This document shows, in pieces, positions 13,173-20,044 of a stretch of DNA of 26,102 bases. The translations under genes and the position numbers were made by a program. Source of the stretch: SKLM01 sp964542755. GTDB lineage: Bacteria > Chloroflexota > Anaerolineae > B4-G1. How positions within the stretch are numbered: the stretch's first letter is position 1; each line of letters starts with the position of its first letter. The notes under the pieces are model-generated. The model did not search any database and was not told where the DNA came from. It saw only the letters and a program-made list of their open reading frames with translations. The stretch spans positions 1 through 26,102 of the forward strand of contig CAZIWL010000056.1 of the NCBI GenBank assembly GCA_964542755.1, read 5' to 3'.

Positions 13173-13541
13173 GTGGACGACGTCAAGAACGTGGAGGAGT
13201 ATACTGCGAGTCTGGATGACTGGCGGGGCGAAGTTGTGTCTGAGGTGCGTGACTTGATCCTGGAGTGCGATCCGGATGCCAAGGAGTCGATCAAATGGTC
13301 CCGGCCGGTCTACGAGGACAGCGGCCCGCTGGCTTACCTTATGGCCTTCAAGAACCACGTCAATCTCGGATTCTCACGGGGCGCGGAGTTGGAGGACAAA
13401 GCTGGCGTCCTGGAGGGAACGGGCAAGCAGATGCGGCACGTGAAGCTCACCGGCCCTGAGGACGTACGGCCCGATGTGCTTCGGGATTTGCTCCGCCAGG
13501 CAGTCGCGTTGAACCGATCGCAGGCGGAATCCACGGTTTAG
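13173..13541 (+). CDS. DUF1801 (YdhG-like) domain protein
   Basis: A 122-residue protein of the DUF1801/YdhG family. Conserved elements are VEEYTASLDDWRGEVVSEVRDLILE, then PDAKESIKWSRPVYE, LAYLMAFKNHVNLGF and VKLTGPEDVRPDVLRDLLRQA. The family fold is an alpha-beta sandwich whose function is not established (links to frataxin-like iron proteins have been proposed). GTG start with GAGAGGAGGAG upstream. It begins a run of small independent genes (SRPBCC, TfoX-N). Confidence 0.85.
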   Translation: MDDVKNVEEYTASLDDWRGEVVSEVRDLILECDPDAKESIKWSRPVYEDSGPLAYLMAFKNHVNLGFSRGAELEDKAGVLEGTGKQMRHVKLTGPEDVRPDVLRDLLRQAVALNRSQAESTV

Positions 13542-13590
13542 GGGCAACTGGGCTAGTATCCGTACGCACGAGATCAGGAGGGATTCAGTC

Positions 13591-14082
13591 GTGAGCGCGG
13601 AAGTGCCTTGGCGTGTCATCCGTAAGGATGTCTCCGTCGACGCTCCAGTGAAGGATGTCTGGGAGGCGTGGACGACGGAGGAGGGTGTGCGCTCTTTCTT
13701 CGCCCCGGCCTCGCACATCGAGTTCCATGTGGGTGGGGCGTACGAGATCCTGTTCGATCCAACCGCTCCCCAGGGGGAGCGCGGCGCGGAAGGTACGCGG
13801 ATCTTGGCCCTTCAGCCGCCGAGGATGGTCGCCTTCACGTGGAACGCGCCGCCCAACCTGACAAGCGTGCGGGCTCAGTTCACTCACGTACAGATTTGGA
13901 TTCAAGCGGAGGACGCGAACAGGGTGCTGGTCACGCTCATTCACAGCGGATGGGGAGCGGGCGGCCAGTGGGACGAGGCATTCGCGTACTTTGAGCATGC
14001 GTGGGGTGAGGTCGTGCTGCCGAGACTAGCGCAGCGGTTCGCGCGTGGTCCGATCGACTGGACCGATCCTCCCGGACGTTAG
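13591..14082 (+). CDS. SRPBCC / AHSA1-like START-fold protein
   Basis: 163 residues with the helix-grip fold that forms a hydrophobic ligand cavity. Signatures are VIRKDVSVDAPVKDVWEAWT, VRSFFAPASHIEFHVGGAYEI, GTRILALQPPRMVAFTW and VLVTLIHSGWGAGGQWDEAF, then a C-terminal helix EHAWGEVVLPRLAQRF. This is typical of the activator of Hsp90 ATPase homologue 1-like group. No ligand can be named. GTG start after CAGGAGGG. It sits between DUF1801 and TfoX-N genes, a combination I associate with small stress or accessory loci. Confidence 0.88.
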   Translation: MSAEVPWRVIRKDVSVDAPVKDVWEAWTTEEGVRSFFAPASHIEFHVGGAYEILFDPTAPQGERGAEGTRILALQPPRMVAFTWNAPPNLTSVRAQFTHVQIWIQAEDANRVLVTLIHSGWGAGGQWDEAFAYFEHAWGEVVLPRLAQRFARGPIDWTDPPGR

Positions 14083-14137
14083 GCGCGCGCCCGGCTGACG
14101 GAGTTGGGGGGCTCGGATCTAGAGATGAGGAGGCGCG

Positions 14138-14467
14138 GTGGCCTACGACGCGGGGCTCGTTGAGAGGTTAAGAGACGCGCTCAGCGGGCAAGGGGAGCTG
14201 ATTGAGAAGAAGATGTTTGGCGGCGTGGCGTTTATGGTCCGAGGGAATATGGCATGTGGTGTGCTTGAGGACGGGCTTATCGTGCGGGTTGGTCGAGAGC
14301 GATACGAGGAGGCGGTGATGGAGCCGCATACCAAGCCCCTGGACATCACCGGCCGTCCGATGACCGGATGGGTGGTGGTGGAATCCCTGGGTCACGCCTC
14401 CGACGACGATCTGGAACGGTGGGTCAAAGAGGGTGTGGAATTCGCGCTGACACTGCCCGCCAAGTGA
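14138..14467 (+). CDS. TfoX/Sxy N-terminal domain protein
   Basis: A 109-residue stand-alone TfoX-N domain. Family features are LVERLRDALSGQGELIEKKMFGG, VAFMVRGNMACGVL, LIVRVGRERYEEAV and RPMTGWVVVE. In gamma-proteobacteria the longer TfoX/Sxy protein regulates competence. This short form lacks the C-terminal domain, and its role outside that group is unknown, so a competence function should not be assumed. GTG start after GATGAGGAGGC. Confidence 0.88.
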   Translation: MAYDAGLVERLRDALSGQGELIEKKMFGGVAFMVRGNMACGVLEDGLIVRVGRERYEEAVMEPHTKPLDITGRPMTGWVVVESLGHASDDDLERWVKEGVEFALTLPAK

Positions 14468-14590
14468 TGGGGTGGGGAGTGTGATCTTGAACCGTGGACC
14501 GGGAGGGCCTGCGGGGTATTCCGCGCGCACCGGCACGGGGAACGCAGAAGGACTACGAAGATTTGCAAGACAGTTAAGGAGGATAGAACC

Positions 14591-15142
14591 ATGGACTGGA
14601 ATTCGGCCAAGGGCATTTTGCGAAGAGGTATGAGCATCGAGCGCGACGGTTACGCGTTCTATATGGCGGCGGCGGAGCGCGCTTCAGAGGAACACGGTGA
14701 GGAGATGTTCCGCGACCTGGCGTATCAAGAGGTGGATCACCTCCACTTGCTGTTGGTGGAGTACGGCGCTCTGGAGTCCGGCGAGGGGTGGATTCCGTAT
14801 GAAGAGGCGATGGAGCGCGATCTGGAGATCGATCCTGAGAATCCGGATCTTCCCGGTGAGGAACCGCCGATGGAGGATATGCCGGTGTTCAGCCCCAAGC
14901 GGGAGTGCTCGCTCGAGGGGGACATCGAGGCATTGGACTGCGGCCTCGAGACGGAGGTGATGGCTCGCGAAATCTACGCTCAGGGCGTGGAGCAGGCGGA
15001 TGATGAGACGGCGAAGGAGGCATACGAGTTCCTTGTCAAGCAGGAGGAGCAGCACTATGAGCTGCTCCAGAACACGCGCGACTACCTGGTGAACCATCAG
15101 ACATGGTGGGACAGTACGGAGCGGCCCTTCTTCATTGGGTAA
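14591..15142 (+). CDS. Ferritin-like diiron protein (rubrerythrin-type, no rubredoxin domain)
   Basis: A 183-residue four-helix protein. Helix motifs GMSIERDGYAFYMAAAERA and MFRDLAYQEVDHLHLLLVEY give the first Glu and the ExxH pair of a diiron site; ETEVMAREIYAQGVEQA and EFLVKQEEQHYELLQNT give the second half. This is the rubrerythrin arrangement, without the C-terminal rubredoxin. The central part (about 75-115) is an acidic loop ending in FSPKRECSLEG. The likely role is peroxide or O2 reduction, with electrons perhaps from the small rubredoxin-like proteins in the window (inference). A perfect AAGGAGG lies before the ATG. Confidence 0.87.
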   Translation: MDWNSAKGILRRGMSIERDGYAFYMAAAERASEEHGEEMFRDLAYQEVDHLHLLLVEYGALESGEGWIPYEEAMERDLEIDPENPDLPGEEPPMEDMPVFSPKRECSLEGDIEALDCGLETEVMAREIYAQGVEQADDETAKEAYEFLVKQEEQHYELLQNTRDYLVNHQTWWDSTERPFFIG

Positions 15143-15255
15143 CGGTATGTACGGGCAACGGTGCGTACGGTGACCTGTACGTACGGGTCACCGCACGTAC
15201 AGGGTCACCGTACGTAGCCTCGGGGGTCCTTGAAGTCCCTGGGACCCTAAGGGTC
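15141..15255. repeat. Direct repeat and long hairpin between two ferritin-like genes
   Basis: A 16-bp-period direct repeat AACGGTNNGTACGG (15141-15154 and 15157-15170) runs into a large hairpin. CGTACGGTGACC (15164-15175) pairs with GGTCACCGTACG (15203-15214), and inside it TGTACGT (15176-15182) pairs with ACGTACA (15195-15201), giving 19 bp with a single bulged G and a 12-nt loop. Two smaller alternative stems follow: GGGTCC/GGACCC (15224-15247) and GACCC-TAA-GGGTC (15243-15255). No T-tract is present. This fills nearly the whole gap between the paralogous ferritin-like genes. Confidence 0.8.
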
Positions 15256-15289
15256 GGCCAGGCAGCGCATACGGGAGAGGGGGTGGACC

Positions 15290-15808
15290 ATGCGGATGGA
15301 GACTGAGAAGGCTGTTGGGGCCCTGATGATGGCGCTGCGCATCGAACAGAACGGTTACCGGTTCTACGAGAGAGCGGCCGAGGAGACGGAGATACCCGAA
15401 GCCCAGTCGTTCTTCAACGGGTTGGCCCAGGACGAGAGGGCCCACGAGAGTATCATCAGAACGCGACTTGAGGCGCTGGAGAGGGAGGAGGCTTGGAGTC
15501 CGGTGGAGGAGTCGGAGTGGCCGGTCCAGACAGAGGATGCCGCAGGCGCAGTCTTCTCACCGGAGCGCGTGCAGAACGGAGTGTCTGATTACACATCGGA
15601 GCTTTCAGCCTTGCGGATGGCGTTCTTGATCGAGCAAAACGCTGTGGTGTTCTACAGCAAGGCAGCGAAAGATACGGACGAGCCCGCAGCCAAGGCGATG
15701 TACGAAGACCTGGCCGACTGGGAGCGGGGGCATCGGGGTGTTCTGGAGAAGGAGTACCGATTGCTGGCCGACCGCTTCAAACTGGATGTAGGGTTTGCCC
15801 CGTTCTGA
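15290..15808 (+). CDS. Second ferritin-like diiron protein
   Basis: 172 residues, a distant paralogue of the preceding gene. Helix motifs are LMMALRIEQNGYRFYERAAEE, FFNGLAQDERAHESIIRTRL, LRMAFLIEQNAVVFYSKAAKD and MYEDLADWERGHRGVLEKEY. Each half thus contains an Exx(Y) helix and an ExxH pair (DERAHE, WERGHR), consistent with a rubrerythrin-like diiron centre built from a duplicated two-helix unit. There is no rubredoxin domain. The middle segment includes AAGAVFSPERVQNG, comparable to the FSPKRE segment of its neighbour. ATG at 15290 or 15296. Confidence 0.85.
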   Translation: MRMETEKAVGALMMALRIEQNGYRFYERAAEETEIPEAQSFFNGLAQDERAHESIIRTRLEALEREEAWSPVEESEWPVQTEDAAGAVFSPERVQNGVSDYTSELSALRMAFLIEQNAVVFYSKAAKDTDEPAAKAMYEDLADWERGHRGVLEKEYRLLADRFKLDVGFAPF

Positions 15809-15952
15809 CGGCGAGTTGCGGTGCAGGCGGCGGGCCTACGGGGTTCTAGGTGGGGAAAGGGATCGACTGGTCTTTTCCATAAGCGCCTGAGCTCCAGAGG
15901 GCCGGCAGGTAGGTGAGGGGTATCAGCCTTCTACCGGAGACTGGAGGTGAGA

Positions 15953-16693
15953 TTGCATCCCGCGGACGCTGAAGAGGTCGGAAGGACCTTTCAAGAGGAG
16001 ACGGTGTACCGGCGCGGCACCCTGCGCGGCCGCCGGCTTGACTGGAGCAACAAACCCGCGACGTACAAGCGCTACCCTGATGCTCCAACGATTGCCTTAA
16101 GCTCACCGGAGGTGGGTGACGGGCCATCCCTCTGGAAGCTGTTGAATGAGCGGCGAAGCCGGAGGCAGTTCCAGGATGTGCTGCTGGACGAATCGGACTT
16201 CTCGCAACTCCTGTGGGCGGCCCAGGGGATAACGGAGCGCAGGCGAGGCATCGAGCTCCGGACGGCGCCGTCGGCCGGGGCGTTGTACCCGGTGGAGACC
16301 TACGTGGTGGTCCACGATGTGGAGGGGGTGCCAGCGGGCATCTATCACTACGACGTCAGCGGTCACCAGCTTGAGCAATTGGAGAAAGGCGATTTCCGTC
16401 GGGAGATCGCCCGCGCCGCGCTGGATCAGCGCATGGCGGGTCTGGCAAAGGTAGTCTTTGTGTGGACGGCCGTCTTTGAGCGTTCGACATGGAAGTATCG
16501 TCAGCGGGCCTACCGGTACGTCTACCTAGATGCTGGGCACATCGCGCAGAACGTAGCTCTGGCCGCGGTAGCGCTAGGACTGGGGAGCTGTCAGATCGCC
16601 GCGCTCTATGATGAGGAGGCGAACGCGCTCCTTGGGGTGGACGGGGAACGTGAGAGTGCGATCTACATGACCGTAGTGGGGAAGCCTGCTTAG
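15953..16693 (+). CDS. SagB/ThcOx-type nitroreductase-family FMN oxidoreductase
   Basis: About 246 residues with the nitroreductase fold of the SagB/ThcOx group. Family features are LLNERRSRRQFQDVLLDESDFSQLLWAAQG, the APSAGALYPVETYVVV motif (FMN binding), AGIYHYDV, an AYRYVYLDAGHIAQNVALAA helix and LGLGSCQIAALYDEEANALLG. Some members oxidise azolines in peptide natural products, but many are stand-alone enzymes of unknown substrate, and no YcaO-type cyclodehydratase is encoded here. TTG 15953 is chosen because GGAGGTGA lies 5 bp upstream; GTG 15947 would overlap that Shine-Dalgarno. Confidence 0.87.
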   Translation: MHPADAEEVGRTFQEETVYRRGTLRGRRLDWSNKPATYKRYPDAPTIALSSPEVGDGPSLWKLLNERRSRRQFQDVLLDESDFSQLLWAAQGITERRRGIELRTAPSAGALYPVETYVVVHDVEGVPAGIYHYDVSGHQLEQLEKGDFRREIARAALDQRMAGLAKVVFVWTAVFERSTWKYRQRAYRYVYLDAGHIAQNVALAAVALGLGSCQIAALYDEEANALLGVDGERESAIYMTVVGKPA

Positions 16694-16706
16694 TCGAGGA
16701 GGTTCT

Positions 16707-17063
16707 ATGAAAGAAAGAATCGTGCTGGTTCTCTTGGGCGGCCTGGACATGCCTTGTCGCATGACCCATACGTTCCTGTGGGCTCTGGATATTGCGTCCC
16801 GAGGGGGCGACGCCAAGATCGTCCTGGAGGGTGAGGCGCCGCATTGGCTGCACGAACTGCCGAACCCCGACCATGGGCGGCACAATCTCTACCGTAAGGT
16901 CAGAGAGATGGGTTTGATCGACGCCGTCTGCAAGGCCTGTGCCGTACAGGCCCAGGCGGTGGAGGCTGCAGCTGAGGAGGGACTGCGTCTGGTGTACGAC
17001 GCCTCAGGGCACGTCAGTCTAATGACGTATGCGGAGGAGGGGTATCAGATCCTGACGCTCTAA
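16707..17063 (+). CDS. DsrE-family cytoplasmic protein
   Basis: A 118-residue protein of the DsrE-like fold. The N-terminus is KERIVLVLLGGLDMPCRMTHTFLWALDIASRG, then AKIVLEGEAPHWL, MGLIDAVCKACAVQAQ and SGHVSLMTYAEEGYQILTL. Cysteines lie in DMPC and in the CKAC pair, the latter common in this subgroup and possibly sulfur-binding. It is 14 bp past the nitroreductase gene, with GAGGAGG before the ATG, so the two are co-transcribed. It belongs to a different subgroup from the DsrE2-like protein at 7717. Its substrate is unknown. Confidence 0.82.
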   Translation: MKERIVLVLLGGLDMPCRMTHTFLWALDIASRGGDAKIVLEGEAPHWLHELPNPDHGRHNLYRKVREMGLIDAVCKACAVQAQAVEAAAEEGLRLVYDASGHVSLMTYAEEGYQILTL

Positions 17064-17070
17064 CCCTCGC

Positions 17071-17110
17071 TTGGACCCCGAGTCCAACCCGTTTCCAACC
17101 TTCTCCAACC
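17071..17110. promoter_or_regulatory. Helically phased TCCAACC direct repeats and dyad upstream of korA
   Basis: TCCAACC occurs three times, at 17083-17089, 17094-17100 and 17104-17110, with starts 11 and 10 bp apart, about one helical turn. The first copy overlaps a perfect inverted repeat TTGGAC-CCCGA-GTCCAA (17071-17087). Such phased heptamers are typical of activator boxes. They lie 54 bp upstream of the candidate -10 element. A terminator role for the dyad is less likely because the following bases are C/T-mixed rather than a T-tract. Confidence 0.4.
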
Positions 17111-17160
17111 AAAGACAAACGTGGCTGCAACGAAGCGCAGCATAAAGGTTACGGTTTCTA

Positions 17161-17169
17161 TGCTAGAAT
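17161..17169 (+). promoter_or_regulatory. Candidate extended -10 promoter of the 2-oxoacid operon
   Basis: TGC-TAGAAT (17161-17169) matches the extended -10 form (TGn plus TAnAAT). The -35 position (about 17141-17146, CATAAA) is poor, as expected for an activator-dependent or extended -10 promoter. Transcription would start near 17176, giving a leader of about 165 nt before korA. The leader contains GTGGA/TCCAC (17270-17285) and an overlapping GGATCG/CGATCC inverted repeat, which are mutually exclusive stems. Confidence 0.4.
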
Positions 17170-17340
17170 AGGGGCGCTATGTCGCGTGTGGGTCGTGCCT
17201 GGTGGAACCCTGGCGCTGCTCCACGTTGATGGGCGCCGTCCCGCTGCGATGGGGTCCTTGATTCCGCGTGTGGATCGCGGTCCACGATCCGCGGATGAGA
17301 GGGTCTGCCACCGCAAACCATTACCCAACAAGGAGAGACG

Positions 17341-19092
17341 ATGTCGACCGAGTCGAACAACGAGCTTACCATCCGTATCGGCGGCGAGGCCGGGATGGGT
17401 TTGGAGTCCAGCGGGGCCGGATTCGCCAAGGCCCTGACCCGGGGTGGGCTTTACGCCTTTGGGCTCCCTGACTACTATTCGAGAATCCGAGGCGGACACA
17501 ACTTCTTCTCAATCCGAATCTCCTCCGATCCACTGGTATCCCACGCCGAGCCCGTGCATCTGGTGCTCGCGCTCGACATGGAGACCGTGCGCCGGCACAC
17601 TGAGGATGTGGTGGACGGCGGCGCCGTCGTGTACGAGGAAGGCGAGGAGATCCCAGAGGATCTCAGGCGTTCCGGGGTGTCCTTCTTCCCCGTGCCCCTC
17701 ACGAAACTGGCTGAGGAGAAGGGTGGGCGGGCCATCATGAGGAACACGGTGGCATTCGGCGTGGCCGCTGGCTTGATGGGCTTCGACCCGAGCTATTTGG
17801 AGAGCGTGATACGCGATAACTTCGCGGCCAAGGGGGACAAAGTCATCGACGCGAACCTGCGGGCCGTTGAAGCAGGCGTAGATGCCTCCCAAGCGGTCCA
17901 GGATGACTTCCCGTTCGGGATCGACGCAGTGCCCGACGCCCCGGCCCGGATGATCCTCAACGGCAATGAGGCCTTCGCCATGGGGGCGCTGGCCGGAGGA
18001 TGTCGGTTCGTCGCCACGTACCCGATGACACCCGGATCCCCCGTGCTGCACTGGTTCGCGGCGCACGCGGATGAGTATGGCGCGGTGATCAAGCATGCTG
18101 AGAGCGAGATCAGCTCCATCAATATGGCGATTGGGGCGGCCTACCAGGGCGCGCGGGTCATGTGCCCCACGTCCGGCGGAGGGTTCTCGTTGATGGTGGA
18201 GGCCCTGGGGCTGGCGGGGATCACGGAGACCCCCGTGGTGATCTACAATGCCCAGCGTCCGGGTCCGGCAACCGGGTTGCCCACGCGAACGGAGCAGGCG
18301 GACCTGCTCTTCATGATGCATGCGTCACAGGGTGAGTTCCCGCGCTTCATCCTGACACCCGGGACCATCGAGGATTCTTTCCGCGTCGGGTGGCAAGCCT
18401 TCAATCTGGCCGACCGGTATCAAACCCCGACGCTGGTCATGAGCGATCACTACCTGGCAGCCGCCTTCCGGACCGTGGAGGCGGACGCGCTGGACTTCGA
18501 TGAGGTGGAGATCGACCGTGGAGAGCTCTTGACGGAAGAGGACCTGGATCAACTGGAGGAACCGTACAAGCGGTATCGGGTGACGGAGTCGGGCATCTCG
18601 CCGCGGGCGACGCCCGGGCATCCCAACGCGGTGTGGGTTTCGACGGCGAATGAGCACGATGAATTTGGTGCCGTGAGCGAGGACGCCGGTAATCGAATCG
18701 AGCAGGCGGAAAAGCGGATGCGGAAGATGGAGGGCATGACGGGAGAGGTGGACGGCCCGCACCGCTTCGGTCCGGAGGATGCGCAGATGACGCTAGTCTG
18801 TTGGGGCTCGACGTTCGGGCCGGTGCGAGAAGCCGTTGACCGACTGAATGGACAGAACCCGGGCCGCGCCAATATGCTTCACTTCACGACACTCCATCCC
18901 TTCCCCCCTGAGGCCGAGGAGGCTCTGGAGCAGGGCAATAGGACGATTGTGGTGGAGGGGAACGTGACCGGCCAACTGGAGACGCTCATCCGGGCGCGGA
19001 CGGGGTTATCCGTGGACGGATCGATTCGGAAGTACGACGGTCGGGCCTTCAGCCCTGAATACATCGTCGCTCATGTGGATCAGGAGGTGTGA
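17341..19092 (+). CDS. korA: 2-oxoacid:ferredoxin oxidoreductase, fused gamma-alpha subunit (2-oxoglutarate type)
   Basis: 583 residues. Residues 1-190 are the gamma domain (IRIGGEAGMGLESSGAGFAKAL, IRGGHNFFSIRI). From about 200 the alpha domain follows, with FAMGALAGGCRFVATYPMTPGSPV (Tyr227-Pro-Met-Thr-Pro, the substrate-side loop), GARVMCPTSGGGFSLMVEALGLAG and ETPVVIYNAQRPGPATGLPTRTEQADL. A C-terminal domain II follows. With KorB it oxidatively decarboxylates a 2-oxoacid to the acyl-CoA and reduces ferredoxin. The fused layout and two-subunit organisation are typical of 2-oxoglutarate oxidoreductases, but a branched-chain or other 2-oxoacid cannot be excluded. AAGGAGAG precedes the ATG. Confidence 0.92.
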   Translation: MSTESNNELTIRIGGEAGMGLESSGAGFAKALTRGGLYAFGLPDYYSRIRGGHNFFSIRISSDPLVSHAEPVHLVLALDMETVRRHTEDVVDGGAVVYEEGEEIPEDLRRSGVSFFPVPLTKLAEEKGGRAIMRNTVAFGVAAGLMGFDPSYLESVIRDNFAAKGDKVIDANLRAVEAGVDASQAVQDDFPFGIDAVPDAPARMILNGNEAFAMGALAGGCRFVATYPMTPGSPVLHWFAAHADEYGAVIKHAESEISSINMAIGAAYQGARVMCPTSGGGFSLMVEALGLAGITETPVVIYNAQRPGPATGLPTRTEQADLLFMMHASQGEFPRFILTPGTIEDSFRVGWQAFNLADRYQTPTLVMSDHYLAAAFRTVEADALDFDEVEIDRGELLTEEDLDQLEEPYKRYRVTESGISPRATPGHPNAVWVSTANEHDEFGAVSEDAGNRIEQAEKRMRKMEGMTGEVDGPHRFGPEDAQMTLVCWGSTFGPVREAVDRLNGQNPGRANMLHFTTLHPFPPEAEEALEQGNRTIVVEGNVTGQLETLIRARTGLSVDGSIRKYDGRAFSPEYIVAHVDQEV

Positions 19093-19093
19093 G

Positions 19094-19966
19094 ATGGTAT
19101 CGCTTATGGATTTCAACACGGATACACTGCCCACGTGGTGCAAGGGATGCGGCAACTATGCTATCCTCAGCGCCATCAAGATGGCGCTGGCCGAGCGCGA
19201 CCTGGCACCTCACGAGGTCTTTTTTGTCACCGGCGTCGGGTGCGGAAGCAAACTGCCCCACTACATGCGGAGCACGGGGTTTCACACCCTGCATGGACGG
19301 ACGCTGGCGGTGGCGACGGGTGCACGACTGGCGAATCACGAACTCCCTGTTGTGGCCGTCCACGGCGATGGCGACAGCTTCAATGAGGGGATGAATCACT
19401 TCGTGCAGACGGTGCGGCGGAACGTCAATCTGGTGGACCTTATCCAGGACAATCGGATCTACGGCCTGACGAAGGGGCAGTACTCGCCGACCAGCGAGAA
19501 AGGGAAACGGACGCCCACCTCGCCGGCCGGATCGATCGAGCGACCGGTGAACCCGCCGGCGCTGGCGATGACATTGGGGGCGACGTTCGTCTCCCGCGGG
19601 TACTCCGGTGAGCTCCAGCATCTGGCTCGGCTGATCGGCGAGGCGTTGGACCACCCAGGATACGCGCTGGTGGACGTGATGCAGCCGTGCGTGACGTGGA
19701 ACCGATCGTACGCCTATGGATTCTACAAGGATCGGGTCTACAAGTTGGAGGACGAGGAGGGGTACGATCCAACGGATTGGGACGCAGCGTGGGCGAAGAC
19801 GCAGGAATGGGGTGAGCGGATCCCGTTGGGCGTATTGTATCGAGATTCGTCGGTTCCTAGCTATGAGGAACAGGTGCCGGCGCTGAAGGCGGGACCGCTG
19901 GTTAAGCAGCCGTTGAACGAACTGGGGCAGGAGGACGTGGAGGCGCTGCGGGCCGAGATCATGTGA
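19094..19966 (+). CDS. korB: 2-oxoacid:ferredoxin oxidoreductase beta subunit
   Basis: 290 residues; the TPP- and [4Fe-4S]-binding subunit partnering the preceding gene. The TPP motif begins HGDGDSFNEGMNHF (91-94) and ends at QDNRIYGLTKGQYSPTS (Asn120). Cluster ligands are Cys16 and Cys19 (WCKGCG), Cys50 (GVGCGSK) and Cys199 (QPCVTWN). The SFNEGMNH stretch differs somewhat from the more usual GxxIGxNH of the family. ATG at 19094 is one base after the korA stop, with AGGAGG spanning the korA end. Electrons go to ferredoxin, which could also feed the FTR-rubredoxin fusion encoded upstream. Confidence 0.93.
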   Translation: MVSLMDFNTDTLPTWCKGCGNYAILSAIKMALAERDLAPHEVFFVTGVGCGSKLPHYMRSTGFHTLHGRTLAVATGARLANHELPVVAVHGDGDSFNEGMNHFVQTVRRNVNLVDLIQDNRIYGLTKGQYSPTSEKGKRTPTSPAGSIERPVNPPALAMTLGATFVSRGYSGELQHLARLIGEALDHPGYALVDVMQPCVTWNRSYAYGFYKDRVYKLEDEEGYDPTDWDAAWAKTQEWGERIPLGVLYRDSSVPSYEEQVPALKAGPLVKQPLNELGQEDVEALRAEIM

Positions 19967-19972
19967 TGAGAT

Positions 19973-20013
19973 GCCAGGTGGGTGGGCGTTGTTCCCACCT
20001 GGCGAGAACAACG
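19973..20013 (+). promoter_or_regulatory. Strong hairpin with overlapping alternative stem (possible pseudoknot) between korB and pdhA
   Basis: GCCAGGTGGG (19973-19982) pairs perfectly with CCCACCTGGC (19994-20003), a 10-bp stem with an 11-nt loop. The loop carries CGTTGTTC (19987-19994), which is complementary to GAACAACG (20006-20013) downstream. The two stems interlock as in an H-type pseudoknot, or alternate. The element starts 7 bp after the korB stop and ends about 31 bp before the pdhA ATG. It may set the relative expression of the two enzyme systems (inference). Confidence 0.55.
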
Positions 20014-20044
20014 GCGCACGAGGGCTCGTGCGGAAGGGGGACTG

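Noticed and set aside
15953..16693. SagB-like enzyme as part of a thiazole/oxazole-modified peptide cluster
   Set aside because: No YcaO cyclodehydratase, precursor peptide or transporter gene is nearby; stand-alone family members are common.
17071..17087. TTGGAC/GTCCAA as an intrinsic terminator after the DsrE-like gene
   Set aside because: The stem is only 6 bp and no T-tract follows; the overlap with phased TCCAACC repeats fits a protein-binding site better.
17201..17215. GGTGGAACCCTGGCG in the korA leader as a T-box motif
   Set aside because: It only partly resembles the T-box core, too little leader precedes it for Stem I, no terminator follows, and the downstream gene is not an aminoacyl-tRNA or amino-acid gene.
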